A stretch of DNA of 64,000 bases, from NCBI RefSeq assembly GCF_003711515.1, contig NW_021167082.1, positions 2,721,691-2,785,690 of the forward strand, written 5' to 3'. The first letter of the stretch is position 1. Each line of letters begins with the position of its first letter. The notes under the pieces are model-generated. The model worked only from the letters and a program-made list of their open reading frames with translations. It had not been told where the DNA came from and searched no databases. Position numbers and translations under genes: made by a program. This DNA is from Sodiomyces alkalinus F11. Lineage: Eukaryota; Ascomycota; Sordariomycetes; Glomerellales; Plectosphaerellaceae. This document shows positions 22,181 to 36,350 of this stretch, piece after piece.

Positions 22181-24849
22181 GTCCGTTATGATCTATAATA
22201 CTAAGGGGGATATAGGGAACTATAAACGTAGTCTAAACCCTAAATCCTTTAATAGCTATTATATTAAAGAGTTTAGAAAGCTTAGTATAGCGAGTAAGAA
22301 TAGTCGATCTTATTCGCGTAGTCTTTATAGTAATCGCGAAACTAGTCGGAATCCTAGTTACCTTCGTAATATCGCCGCTCTTAAGCGAGTAATACTGGAT
22401 AAGACTTTAACGGATACTAAATAGGTCGATAGATCGGTATAGGTTATTTAGGGCGAGGCGGATAAAGACCCTATTACCCTAGGGGATGATCGGTTTAAGC
22501 GTCTAAGGTCCCGCTTATATATCCGATATGCTGTTCTAAGTCGTCTTAGAAGCTAGCGGCGGTTATTAGAGTGAGTCTTGGCCGTTAAGGCCTCCTAAGG
22601 GGGTGCTAGCTGCCGCGATATTAGCGTAGGTCTTCGGTCCTCGCTAGAGTCGAGGCTTTAAAGGGCTATTTTAGCCTATTAGGATAGTTCGGAGGGGATT
22701 AGAAAGGAGCGACGAGTAGTGGTTTATAGCCTCTGGGTAGCCTTACGCGAGTTCCTTAAGGGTTCTCTTAATAGAGTTAACCAGGGCTTTTCCGATATAG
22801 TGGAAACTGTCCTGTATCTTTCGAATTACTAGAATTTGTGCAGAGATCTTATTAGTAGGGGTAGGGGTAGGGTTTAGGTATATTCTTATCCCTGGTTTAC
22901 CCGGAAGTTAAACTGGTTATATAGTTTATATAGATTCATTGGCGGGCGTGGCCGCCGAGGCGTTTTATGCAGTTTATATAGGGGGTTTAGCTATGGCGGG
23001 TTTTACCGTGGTGCTAGCGGGCTTAGTAGTGCCTGCTAAGATTAGCTTATTTACGGGGGTAGGTCGGGTGGGGCCTGCTTTAATTAGATCCCCCTTTTTC
23101 GTAGTCCCCCTTTTCCGAAGGTTAATAGGGGGAAACTCGAGGCATTGAGGGGGCTGCCCTTATAGCGAGGGCGTAAGGGATAATCACGAGACGGTTCTCT
23201 TTTTAGGCGATTTATTCGGAATGCCCTCGGTCGCGAGAGGGCTAGAGATAGCTGCTATTATAACCGCGGGGGGGTGTTAACCTTTACGTGGTTATTTAGA
23301 GGGGGTGGGGGTGGATAGGAGCGTGGCGTCCTATATAGGGGGCGCCTACGAGGGGGCCGGGGCTATCTCGAAAAGGGCTTAGCAGTGTAAAGGAAATTAG
23401 TGTGTAATAGTGGATTGCACTAACACTCCTAAAAACGGGGAGGTATATAGGAAGGAGAGTTAATAGCGTACACGGTATAACGGAGAAGGGGAAACCCTAT
23501 AAAAGGCGTTAGGGCGGCGCGGGCGGTGGTAGCGGTAGCGATAAGGGCGGTAGCGGTATGATAGTAGGGAGGGGTAACCTAATAGGACGATTAGCGGAGC
23601 GGGGGCGTAATAGGGGCGTAGCGGGGATAAACCGGGGCGTAATAGCTATTACTACAATTACTATTAATATATTTAATATAATACACGCCCGCTCCTAAAT
23701 CGGGTTAGTAGATACGATATAATAGGGGCGTAGCGGGAGCGTAGCGAGAATATAATAGAACTATTTACAGGGCGGATTCTAGTAAGGGGGCGCTTAGTAG
23801 CTACGGGCTAAGGAGATAATATAAGAGGTATAAGGAGAAAAACTAATAATTAGAGTAGGCGCAGACTATACCGAGTTAAAACATAGAGTAAGGGCGTAAA
23901 GCGGGCGCGACGATAATAGAGCGGGGAACTTATAGTGGAGGGCTAAGGGGTAGCTAGTCCTTTACCTGTATAGGCGCCGGAACCGGCTCCCCCTTTAGCG
24001 ACGGAGGTCTTATTACTAGGTATTTAGAGGAGTAGGAGAGTTAGACTAAGACGGGTATTATAGGGGCGGAGCAGGGGCGGCGCGAGGACGGTATAACCCG
24101 GGACCCCGTTAAATCCCCTACTATATAGCCGAATAATACCGGGGGATCCCGTATAAGAGTTCTAGGGCCGTACTTATATCGTACCGACTACGCAGAACTT
24201 ACCTTAAGAACGATAGCTTAAAGAAGGAAAAAAAGAAAGGAGGAAAAAAGAGGAAGAGAGGGAGGTTTATAAGAAAAAGGAGCGGCAGATTAGCCCTATA
24301 AGTCATTATACCTTCTAAGGAACGGTAGTCACACCCGGCCTATATTATAGCGCTTACCCGGGGGAGCCTATATAATATAAGTAAGGGAGGTATATAACTA
24401 AATAAGGGCCGCTATAAATAACAGGTATACGAAGGAGGGTTAGAAATAAATAATAAATAAAAGAAGGAGTAAGGGGGGGGTAGGCACGCCCCCCCCTATA
24501 GAAGAGATGGAGGGTATAAAGGGTGCTGCAGCGAGGGGAGAATAACCTCGCCGGATCCGGAATAAAGGAAAGGATAGCGGCGAGTAACCGCGGCGATAGC
24601 GTACCGAGGGCACGTATAACCCGATATAGCACTTACTAAACTAACTAGCTAACCCCTATTAGCTACTAGCCCGGAAGTAAGATCCGGTTTTCGAATAGCG
24701 ATAAAAATAGGGCTATAGAGGACTACCGTAGCGGCCACGTATAATGGAACTACTTATATAATACGAGCGTAAGGGTTTTTATCTATTAACGGTTTCCCCT
24801 CGAGAATTACAGAAGGACTATTACCTAGGTGACTTGCCTAGCTTAGCTA
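22181..24849. other. Older, partly GC-richer repeat debris, unassigned
   Basis: Composition is uneven. Around 22900-24150 there are many GGGGCG / GCGTAGCGGG units, and an open 69-codon frame (22939-23148, Gly/Val/Ala-rich) lies within them. A purine-only stretch sits at 24230-24290. A frame at 22188-22424 is open but low in recognisable features. I see no LTR pair, TIR pair or domain here. A near-palindrome CTTGCCTAGCTTAGCTAAGC followed by AAG (24826-24848) adjoins an AAT microsatellite. It could be the 3' remainder of element D or a separate ancient insertion. Confidence 0.4.
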
Positions 24850-25657
24850 AGCAAGAGCAGAGTAATAAATAATAATAATAATAACTTAGTAATGTAGTCG
24901 CGGTATAATAGCTAGATTTTATAGATAAGACGGTCGCGAATAACCGTATTACTAAGGAACCACTATAGAGGATCGCTACCTTATAAGTTATAGTAATATT
25001 ATAGATTATTAATAGTCTACTTTATCTATACCTTATATTATTCCTTATAGATAATAACGATATTGTTAATATAGAGAAACAGGATTAAACCGCGACGCAG
25101 GAAGTAATAAGGTTTTTATAGCACTATCTAGAAGCCGTCCGCTAATAAGATAGCCGAAAAGTGGTTTTACTAGTGTAATAAGAACTCTTTAAGCCTATAT
25201 AACGTCTTTTTTTAGGTGTAAACGACTCTTAGGGGCCGGAAAACCTAGCGACGGGTATATAAAGATATTATAGGAGAGGGGCGCGTATATAAACGCGTTT
25301 ATAACGTCGAAGAATAATAGCGTAACGTTAAAACAGACGACGATGACTATTAACACGCGGAATAACTATCCGACTAATATAGCTATATATATCTCCTCGA
25401 GAGAGGATTAATATTACTAATCTTCTTATACTACTAGCCTTATCTTATACATATATAGAAATCTATATTTATTAAATTTATATATTATTATCTATATCGA
25501 GTTCAGAACCTGATTTCTATCTATTATAGACAGTAGCACCCGTATCTATAGCCCTATCTCCTCGTGGCTCCATAGGTAGTCTTCTTTTACCTATCGGAAT
25601 AGGTGGCTATAAGGGTACGAGAGGATATCGCGAGGGTTTTTCGGAGGAGGAGGGAGG

Positions 25658-25931
25658 TATCGCACGTTAAATAGCACTTATACAATTAACTTAGTAGAGC
25701 AGAAATCTTATATATATGTATTATATTAAGTTATATCTATAGGAGTCTCTTATGCCCTTAATCTAGGTGGCGAAGACTTTATTATAGGTACTATATTATT
25801 TGGATCCTATCTGGTCTTTTCCGGTATCCGCCCCTATTATATCCTAATACCCGAGGTCCCCGAGATCCGAAGCCCTTAGTCAGGCATGGATCCCTTAGGG
25901 ACCACGTCGTGGTCTGTGTGCCTATACGACA
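25658..25931 (-). repeat. Copia A1 3' LTR
   Basis: This is the direct copy of 47338-47611, 52159-52432 and 58184-58457. The adjacent internal sequence, ACACCCCCTTAGTTAAGGTG, also follows the left LTR of A2. Confidence 0.92.
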
Positions 25932-25939
25932 CACCCCCT

Positions 25940-28810
25940 TAGTTAAGGTGGGTTTCCCTAGGTTAACTAACTAATTACAGGCTTCGGTTTAAACTAAAAG
26001 CTCTTAACTTTGTTCTATCGTAACATTAATAGTTAAGGGAAACCGCCCTCGTAAAAGGGATCTAAATCCGCTCTATTTAACCATTCACTTTAATTCTATC
26101 TTAATTAGTTCCTCGATCCTAATTAGCCGGATCTACTTAATCGGATCTATATCTATCGGATCTACTACGCCCTCGGAGGCCGTTATCGTCGTTACGGCCA
26201 TAGCCTTAGCCGCGGCTTTAGCACGGTTAACCTCTTTATATAGTTATTTCGACTAATCGATACAATCCTTCTAAGCCGTTAAATTAAGCTATTACTATAG
26301 TCTCTTAATCCCTACTTCCGGTAATGCCTTCGTTAAACCGTCCGCGATTATATCCTTCGTGTTAATATATATAACCTTAAAGAGGCCTTGCTATACTAAT
26401 TAGTGCGCCTACTAGTTATACATATCGATATACCATAGCCTTATTCGTAGGCGTTATGCCTTCTTATTAACGAGGTTAATAGTCTGCTAATTATTATAGT
26501 ATAGCTATAGTTATTATTAATTTAACCGAATCTTTAGATCCCTTAATATCCGACTAACGAATAACGTCTCCTTAGCGGCCTTTATAAGAGCGAGTAATTC
26601 TAACTCTGTTAACGACGTTATAACTATTAGTTACTTGCCCGCCTTCTAGTTAATAGTGCCGCCGAAGAGCTTTATCGTGTATCCTTAGGAGCTCTTACGG
26701 TCTGGATTATCCCCGAAGGACGCGTCGTTTACGGTTAGGAAGGGTCTATCCATACCGAATTCTAGGTAGTAGTGCCTTATATAATATAAGAATAGCAACA
26801 CTTATTAAGCCCATTTTAGGTGGTTAGAGGAGGGGTTAACGTTATATTAGGAAAGTTTCGAATAGGCGAACGCGATATCGGGTCTTATTACGATAGCAGT
26901 ATATAGGATTAAACCTATTATACCCTGATACTAGCGGACCTTAGAAACTAACGCGTATATACTATCGCGTGGTATTAGCGGCTTTATAGATAATAGGACC
27001 TTTAGTGGTCTTCTGTAAAGGATATCTGCGTAGTATTTAACCGCGATCTTCTCTACGTAGGAGGATTATAATAACTATAACCTGCGTATAGCTCTATCCC
27101 TTAGGACCTTAGTTCCTAGGAACTAACGGATTTCGTCGCCTCCCGATAACTCATAGCTTCGTTTAAGCGTAGCCTTAAGGTGGTCGGCGTTCGTTTTACA
27201 ATCTCTAGAGTATATAAGTCCAATATCGTTAACGTAGAAGAATAGGATTAAACTATCGCGGATTATAATATAGGGGTTATTAGGCACGGCCGTGAGTCCT
27301 ATCTTCTATAGCGTGCCGCTGAATTCCTCTTACTATGGTAGTGGTAATACCCTTAAGCCAAAGAGGGCTTTCCGTAGTAGTAGGACCTTACCTAGCACTT
27401 CATAGCCTTATAGTATCTTTATAAATACTTGCTCTTTAAGGCTAACGTTAACGAACGCGTTAATAGCGTTGAACTCCCTTAGCTCTAGGTTAAATCGGGC
27501 GGTGATAGCTATTAGTATATAGAAGGACCGCGAGGCTAATATAGCAGCGTAGTTATCTTTAGTTCCTAACCGTTTTTATTAATCCTCTTATACTATAAGG
27601 CGTGCCTTATACTTAAGTAGGGTGCCCTCTTTATTAAATTTATAGGTATATACCTATCTGTAGGCGAGGACTTATTACTTATTAGCCTAATCACCGCCTA
27701 CCTCCTACTAATAACCTATCCATTAATAGCGTTTAAGGTATTTCCCCTTAGCCTATAACCACCGCTCCCGTAACGGGTAAAGGCGTATATCGTAGTAGTA
27801 GTTTAGCGGAGACGGGAGATCCTCGCGGGTTAAACGCGATAGCGGCTAGGGGGCGTTAAAGGGAGAAGGATTTATGGTACCGATATTACCGTCGTTAATA
27901 GCTTACTTCCGTATACGTATAGGGTTATAAGTCCTTCTAGCATTAAAGAATACCTTCTAGGTATTATCGTTCTATACCTTCTCGGTTATATATAAACTTA
28001 TAATAGTTCTTATAGTATATAAGCGCGCGGGTAATAAGCGCGCGGCCGATAGGCACCCCCTAGGGGTATCTATAGCTATCCGTTAGTGGTTATTTTATTC
28101 TTCTACCTTAACGCCCCTAACCACCGCTAACGCTATAAGGAACGCGCGCGTAGGATCCTCCGGGGATATTAGAGGCGTGGGAAACGGTTTAAACCTCGTA
28201 GTAGTAAACCGTGGAGTGTCCGTAGTAATAGCGGTAACCTCTCTCGTAGTAATAGCGATACCCTCGCCTTTATCCGCTATAATAACGGTGGTATCGCCTT
28301 TACCCATAGTAGTAACGGTAGCGTAGTCTTCTCTTATAGTAATAGTAGTATCCGTAGTAATAGCGGTACCTATAGTAATACCGGTAGCCTTTCTCGTAGT
28401 AATAATAACGGCCTCGCCTTTACCCGTAATAATAGCGGTAGCGTTAGAGTCTTCCGACTTAAGATCTAATATATCTACGGCTATACCCCTTAATAGTAGC
28501 CTATTCGCGGTTATAGTATTTCTAGATTAAGTGATACGGATAGATTATAGGCGTTCCCTAATTGCCTTAGTAGAAGCTATAGCTTATAGCGTTTTAATTC
28601 TGCTATTAAAGGTCTTATCTTCGTTAAAGATTACGTCTCTTATAGTGATAATATCCGTTAAGTATAGTAGCTAAATCCGGAAGCTATTCGATCATTAGTA
28701 TCTAATATAATATCCGATCTATACCTTTGATTCTAGCCTTTATAGGCGGTTTCTTTTAGCTTCGGTATCGCGTGTTTGTATGAAGACTTTATAGCCGTAT
28801 ACTCGTAGAT
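25940..28810 (-). pseudogene. Copia A1 pol, 3' half (integrase end, RT, RNase H)
   Basis: This is the minus-strand continuation of the pol frame after the B2 insertion. RT carries YVND at 27222-27239. A Thr/Ala-rich hinge made of short repeats lies at about 28200-28450 between integrase and RT. The open frame 28095-28307 is a surviving piece of this hinge (Asp/Thr/Pro-rich), not a separate gene. Stops and the Asp-to-Asn change make it inactive. Confidence 0.75.
28200..28450 (-). repeat. Short tandem repeats in the copia A1 hinge
   Basis: Units of about 15 bp built on TAGTAATAGCGGTA repeat many times. The corresponding place in A2 (about 54725-54945) has the same type of units in a different number. 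They encode Ile/Thr/Ala-rich linker residues on the minus strand. Confidence 0.75.
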
Positions 28811-29184
28811 TATTAGGTGCCCCTGCCTAGGAGATAGAGGCCGGGTATATAATGGGACCACGACGGGTTCCCGTATATATAAGACTAGGCCCCCGTCTTA
28901 ACGTAGCCACGGCTGCCCTAGGCCGATACCACTATATAGGGCCGTGGCCTAGGCTTAGTCGTAGATATCCGTGTACAATATCCGTTTAACTATACTAGCG
29001 TTAGCCTAAGAGTATATATTGCTTATATAGTGCCCCCTCCTTAGTATAGAGAGGGCAGCGATTATTCTGATTCTTTAGGACTACCTATATTCGGACTAGC
29101 CGTAACCACGACTTAATCCACGCCTATTTCTTTTTAGACCCTCTCGCTACTACCTTCTTACTCCTTATAACTACCTATCTAATA
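28811..29184 (+). repeat. B2 5' LTR
   Basis: This is the reverse complement of the B1 LTRs and the direct repeat of 44080-44453, with ends TATTAG..CTAATA. Confidence 0.92.
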
Positions 29185-31116
29185 TAATAATCGCTCTACC
29201 TTTCTAAAAGGCATAAGGACTATTAAGGAGTATTAATAGGAAAACGATATCTTTCTATAAGAATAATAAGACCTATAACGTGGTTAGCCCCTCTATCGTT
29301 TTACCGCTAAATATCGATAATCCCTTTAGTCTAAGCGCCTCCACGATATAGGCATAATATAACTAAGGCGTGCCCTAGACGGAAATAGACCTTAATCCCT
29401 ACCCCCCGTCCCCTTAGCGCCTAACGCCCCCCGTTATCCCTGCCCTATCCCGCCTACCCTATCCTTATAAGGGTATCCCCCACGACTAGCTAGCTAATAT
29501 ATAGGTTAGGGAATGGATTAAATAGTTTAAGGCGTCGGAGGCGCGGAAGCATAATCTCGACTAACTTATCGTCCTCGGAACCGCTAGGGCTAGTCCCCTA
29601 ATTATAAACTATCCTGACCTTAACGGCCGCGCTATTATATAATAACGTATCGCGGAGCCCTATCGCTCCGTTCTAGACACCTAGCCCTTTATTCCTTCTT
29701 CTTCTACTATTCAGGGCCACGTTAATACTAATCCCCCCCGGATCTTTACTAGATCCAGGACTAATTCCTCGTAGGCTAAGGCTAACTACGTAATTCCTAA
29801 GTAGAATAGTGAGTTATAGGTAAAATACCGGATATTCATCTAAGAGGTAAAGTAACAGTTTATAATTAACCCTAATAGCCTTCCTAATAACGCCTTAAAA
29901 AACTACTATATTATATCCTCCCTGCTAAATTACCTTAAAGAAGGATAGTAATCTTACCTCCGGTACGCCTACGATAACGACTTATCCCGGGTTACCTAAA
30001 AGGCCCTAGAAACCTAGTTAGGCGAATAAGTCGACGATTATAACACGCGTCTACTTAGAATCGCCCTATACATATAAACTAATAACCACTCGGACTAAAA
30101 GCCCGGTAAACCCTTTACGAAGTTTATCTAGCGGTAGGAAGCCTTAAAAGCGGAACTCCCTAATCGCCTACTAGACTAATAGCGGATCTAGATAATCCTT
30201 ACCCGAGTCCTATCTCTAATTCGGGATCACGTCTTATCCACGTATAGAACCCCGACAACCTACCTAGAATATAGTACGAAATATAAAATGGCCGAATAAC
30301 TAAAATTTAAGCCCCTAATAAAGGGATAATAGCTATCCACCCCTTATACTAACCGTGGCTAAGGAACCCTCCCCGGAGTTATACCGGCGACTTCGAACCC
30401 GCCTAGAACCACTAATAATATAGGAGGACTATAGAATTAGGCTAGGCCCTATTATACCCTGATTAAACTTATTATATTCTTTAACTATAACTAAAAGAGT
30501 TATTACGCTAGTACTTACCCCTCCCGTACTTATACTAATCTAAATAAACTGCCTATTTCGCCGATATATCCGATAGTAAATCGCGTTATTAGTAAGATAG
30601 CCTAGGAACTAACCCCGCCTTAAGCGGCGACTACTACTACTACTATACTGGTAAAGGCGCTTACGCTAGTAAAGGCGTATATCTCCCTCCGCCGAGGTAG
30701 GGAATAGATATAGACCCCGGCTCTCCTAGATAAAGGAGCCGATATTAACATTTTAGACTAATCCCTGCTAGGTCCTAACTAGGTCCCCTTTAGACCACCT
30801 CTCCCTATATCCTGGATTACGGAGTGATAAGAGAAATCCACCCTTAGCTTAGTTACTCGACTTATCTTCGCGACCGACCGATAAAAATAAAAGAAAGTCT
30901 AACACGTCGAATTTCATATTATAAACCTAAACCCTAAGGGCTCCCAAATTATCCTGGGACGACCCTGGCTAGTAGCCGTTAACCCTATAGTCGATTAGTA
31001 AACTAGCACCTAGAATTACCCTTTAGAATACTCCGACCTCCACGTTATCTTAAGCCGATAAGAATTACAGAAAGCTATAAGGGAGGCTATAACGGTTTTA
31101 ACCCTATCCTCCTCTA

Positions 31117-31331
31117 TATTACGGGTTGACCCCGATATAGAGAATCCGGCTATACTCCGGATCTTCCTAACTGCGCGCTTAGTTAACGGGCCTATATCGC
31201 TAAGTTATCGCTACCATATAGCTAGCCTAGCGCTATAGACTTTTCTCCTTTTTCCTTTTTCCTTCCTTAATTCTAGATACTCTATTATTATAACCTTACT
31301 TAGTGCTACGACCTATAACTAATCGCTTAGA
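31117..31331 (+). repeat. Element C 5' LTR
   Basis: This is the 215-bp direct repeat of 38127-38341. Both share the block GGCTATACTCCGGATCTTCC. They differ mainly by transitions. Confidence 0.93.
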
Positions 31332-31349
31332 TATCTAGAACTTAGCGAT

Positions 31350-34300
31350 ATCTATACATTACGCTAGCGATAGATTAGGATCCTAACGCTACCGCCTAAT
31401 AACCTATTAGAATTAAATAGGTTATAGAGTGGACGAACTAACGGTTTAAAGAAAATAACCGAGCCCTAAATATAAGGCTAAGCCCTCTCTATAAATAATA
31501 TACCGATATTCACTGAAGGCTTACTCCGATATAAGAATGTTACTCGGAAATACGCTAGTTTATAGACCGATAACGCGCGAGAGAAGTAGCTAATAAGCGA
31601 TAACGCTAGTTAGTCGAATAGCTTATAGCCCGGCTCCTGGGATCGCCTACCCCGTAAAATGCTATACCGCCTAATTTAAATAGTCCGGCTCCCTTATAGA
31701 CCCCGATAATCCTTATACTACTAGAGCCTACCCTATTACCGGTTTTATCGCTAGCGCTATAGCCGATAATAATAGTAGTCGCCATAATCTTAATAGCGGC
31801 ACCCTATAAGACTATTAATAGCCTAGCGAAGTTCTCGGGGAAACGAGTATACTATAGCGTATAGGCCTACGCGATACGGTAGAAGCTTATAATTAATAGC
31901 GACCTATTCTAGAATAATATATAAGCTTAGTACACGATCCATAATTACCTAGGGCCCGAAGTATAATAGGTTATATTAGCCTTTTATAAAAGCGATAGGC
32001 CGGGTAAGCTTATAAACTCTAATAACTTTATAGCGTATCTTAATCGTACTTACCTTAACCCTATAAAATAATTATAGGCTACCTAAGCCTTACGTATAAT
32101 TCGTTAATAAATCGATAAGTCGTTTACCGCCTTCCTACCCCGTTTTAAAAGATAGATCGCCTTTACGGGCGGTACTAAATAGGAAGCTACCGTATAAATC
32201 TTATTCCTTAAAGGAGCGATTACCTCGCGATTTAGGGATAAGCTTATCTCCCCCTATATTCCTACTAACTACTATACTATATAGGTTAACGGCATATAAG
32301 AGATCGCCGGGAAACTTAAAGGTTACTAGTTCGAACGGAACTACGATACACGAGCTTAAGATTACGTAACTGCGAAAAAGGATACCGATAGCGATATAAA
32401 GATAGGCGGAGTAAACCGTGTTAGTAATAGGAAGGCGAAATAAAAGACTCGGATACACTATAACTATAATAAGAAGGGGTATATTGCGCGGAATTATAAA
32501 AAGCTAAAAGAAAACTAAGATATAGTCCGGAAGGTTAAAGAGAACCGCGCGAAGGATCGCGATAAGAGCGGGGACGAGTTAACTAGTAAGGACGACTCGG
32601 AAAAAGAATAGCTTTAACGCGAAAACGGGCGTTAAAGCTAATAGCCGTGATACGGCGGGAGTAGGAGGCGTTTAGAGTATATACTAATAATAACCCGGTA
32701 TTTATAATATCTAAAATAAATAAATAGCGTATCCTCGCCTTTATTAATACTAGTTATAACTACTATACCGCTATAAGTAAATAGTTTACCTAAAGACTCT
32801 AATTACCGTTAGTTAATAAGATAAATTAATTACTAAATAGCTTTTCAAAAGCCACTAGGACTATTAATAGCGTAGAAATTACCGTCTATAAGCTTAAGAT
32901 CGGCGGCTACCCGTAAAGAATATTCGTATACGTAGTGCTAGGGCTTAATTAAGATGTATTTCTCGGGAAGCCCTAGATAGAATAAAACGATATAACATAT
33001 TATACTAAGGATAAACGGCTTTACCACGGAATAGCCGGATTAAATATACGACTTTACTATAAAAAGGAACCCACTAGGGTATAAGCTATTCGCAACGCTT
33101 ATTTAGTTACGGGATCCGTATTTATAGGTATTATCCGATAACTATAATAGAAGGGCGAAGAAGTCTCGGCTTAAGGAGTAAGCTTAAGGGATATAGAAAA
33201 AGCGTTAGATAAAAAGTAACTAATAGACCCGAAGGACTTTATACCTAAAGAGCTATTACGAGAATTCGGCGACCTATTTACGTCCGATAAAGCTAATTAA
33301 TTACCGCTATACCGACTAAGAGTCGATTATAAGGTAAACCTTATACCCGGAAACGACGGTAAAGAACTATTACTCCCTTAAGGGCCGCTTTATAATATAT
33401 TAAAAGAACAACTCCTAGTATTACGGAAAATACTCACCGACCTAATAGATAAGGGGTTTATCCGCATAAGTGGTTTAGAAGCTATAGCTCCTATCCTCTT
33501 TATAAGGAAGCTAGGCAGAGGACTTCGTTTTTATTATAATTACTAAGCGTTAAACGCGATTATTAAATAAGACTATTACTTACTCCCTTTAATCGCTAAA
33601 ATACTATAAAACCTAAGCTAAGCGAAATAGTTTACGAAGCTTAATATAGTCGCTACCTTCTATAAGATTAGGATAGCCTTAGGACACGAATATAAGACCG
33701 TGTTCTAAACCCGGTTTAGGCTTTTCGAATAGCTTATCTGCCTATTCGGCTTAAGTAAAGCCCCCACGATATTCTAGCGATATATTAATACAACACTATA
33801 GCGCTTTCTAAATAACTTTATTACCGTTTACGTCGATAATATCCTAATTTACTTTAGCGGGAGTCGGGCCGATTATAAGGCGAAGGTAAAGTAGGTACTC
33901 TACACGCTTGCGGACGCCGGCCTAAACATAGATCTATCGAAGTACGAGTTTAGCGTAAAGACGGTAAAGTACCTAGGATTTATAGTTACCGCGGGGAACG
34001 GCGTATCTTATAACCCGGAGAAGGTATAAGCTATCCGTGAGTAAGAAGCGCCCTTAACGGTTAAAGGCGTGCGAAGCTTCTTAGGGTTTATAAATTACTA
34101 CCGGATTTTTATTAAGGACTTTTTAGGGATCTCCGCCCCGTTAATAGTATTTACTAAAAAAGACTACGCCTTTTAATCGGGTCCTAATAATAAAATAGCC
34201 TTTCGCGAGCTAAAAACAAGGTTTTAGAAAGGACCGATACTACGATAATAAGACCGAGTAAATAAGATATTTATTAAGACGGATTACTTAGGGTTTACCC

Positions 34301-36350
34301 TTAGGGGTAGCCTAATATAAGAAGATATAGACGGAAATCGCTACGTAATCGTATACTACTCTTATAAACTTAATAAAGTAGAATATAATTACCTAATTTA
34401 TAATAAGGAGATATTAGCGATTATAAGTTACTTAGCGATATAACGGGCTAAGCTTATTAGCTATAGGTAGTTTATAGTCCTCTCCGACTATAAAGCCCTT
34501 AAGTACTTTATAATACAGCGGACGCTTACTAAGCGATAAAGCCGATAAGCCGGCGAGCTTATATAGTTTAACTTTATACTCGAATATCGGAAGGGAAAGG
34601 ATAACACGGTAATAGACGCCTTCTTATATTAATAGTAAGATAAGCCCTAAGATATAACGGACGAATAGGAGTAATCTTACTATATTTAATTAATCCCTAA
34701 TACCGCGATTCTACTGAGCGTTCGCTATATTAATAGCGGTTAAATAATCTTTAAGGCGGACTAAAAGCTATAGTAATTATAGGATAAAACGCTTATAACA
34801 GACGAATGGTATTAAGGAGCTTTATCTACGGTCATTAAATAAAAACGATAATTCCTACTATTATTAGAATTAAAGCTATAAATAGCCGAGTACTTAGTCT
34901 TTATAACAGGCTTATTATTATTCCGCGACCGAATTTAGGTGCCCGGGTCTACTAAGGGGTCGATATTATAAGGGAGGATCGTTTAGTTAATTCACAACTT
35001 AGTAATCGGAGGATACCCCGGATATACAATACTATCGCCTTAGTAGCGTATCGCTTTTTCTAGCCGAGGATAAATAAAGATATCCGATAATTCGTCCGGA
35101 ACTACGATATCTACGGAAAGGGGTATATATAAAGAAATATAAAATAAGGCCTTTTACGCCCCCTCCCGGTACTAGAACGAATACGGAGTAATCTATTAAT
35201 GGACTTTATAACAGACCTGCTACTAGCCGGCGAGAAGAAGGCACGCTACCTTTTCGGTTATTATAGACCGTCTAACTAAAGCTATAATATTAGAAGCGAT
35301 AAAGATAATAAAAGTTAAACCTTATACGAAATAGTTCCTATACTACTATTTCCGGTTCTACGGGATACTTAGTTTAATTATTAGTAACTAAGGCTTAAAC
35401 TAAATAAGCAGGTTTTAAAAGTACTTTTATAGGCTCGCACGGATATCGCTTAAGCTTAGCACGGTATATTACCCCTAAACCAATAAAGTAATAAAATATA
35501 TAAACTAAGAAGTATAAGCTTACTTATAAGCCTTTATCTATTACGCTTAGGACGACTAGGATCGCCTATTACCCGTAGCGTAACTAGTCCTAAATAACCG
35601 TGAGAGCTCTACGATAGGGTTTAGTCCCTTCTTCTTGGAATATAGCTACCACGTTAATCCGATCTAAATAACCGAGGAGCCCCCTATAGAACCTAAAGTA
35701 TTAGCTACCTATAACGTACTACGCCGCTTATAGGAAACGACCGAGTTCGCCTAAGCCGTGATTATATCGATATAGCTTACAAATAAGGAGTCTACTAACT
35801 AATATCGTATACTAGCCTAACGATTTAAGGTTAACGACTTAGTCTAGCTATTATTAGCTAACTATTCGACTCCGCGACTATTATAAAAGCTCGACTAGCT
35901 CTATTATAAATACCGAGTTATAAAGATAATTAGCCTATACGTAGTTAAGCGCGCTATACTATTATAGATCTACCCCTAATTCTACGTGGACTTATTACGT
36001 CGCGCGGGCGATAACTCCTTTCCCGGATAGGTAGTAAATAACCCTTAACCACCGCCTATTCGAGAAGTAACCGATAATAAAGAATAGAAAATTAAGGAAA
36101 TCCTTTACACTAAGATGAAAAGGCGAGGTAGGGGATTAAGACGTAAAGTACTAGTATAATAAGTAGGATACTATAAGCCTATAAAGGAACCCCTAGAACT
36201 ATTAGCGTAAACACGGGTACTCGACGAGTTTAAAAGGAAATTCGGCCTAATAGTAACGAATAATAGCCTATTAAATACCTTCGCGCTATTATAATATAGG
36301 AACCGATATATAAGTGATTGTATCGCGATAATTAGAAGGGAGTAAGAGTC
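31350..36350 (+). pseudogene. gag-pol of chromovirus C (RIP-broken)
   Basis: Gag is at about 31350-32640, with an eroded CCHC knuckle at 32456-32497 (pattern x-YN-Y-x4-Y-x4-Y, where the family has Cys/His). The protease site is near 32725-32780 (A-F-I-N-T-S-Y). RT is at about 33200-34000 with V-Y-V-D-N-I-L-I at 33825-33848, RNase H about 34150-34650, integrase zinc domain and catalytic core about 34900-35750 (M-D-F-I-T-D-L near 35200), and a chromodomain about 36110-36250 (KRRGRGLRRKVLV). The second RT Asp is Asn. Many TAA/TAG stops. Confidence 0.82.

Noticed and set aside
22188..22424. 78-codon open frame near the end of copia fragment A3
   Set aside because: Ser/Tyr/Asn/Arg-rich with no motif; lies in debris and lacks codon bias like the host genes.
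28200..28450. CRISPR-like regular short repeats
   Set aside because: Units are contiguous without spacers, in a eukaryotic retrotransposon; this is a coding minisatellite.
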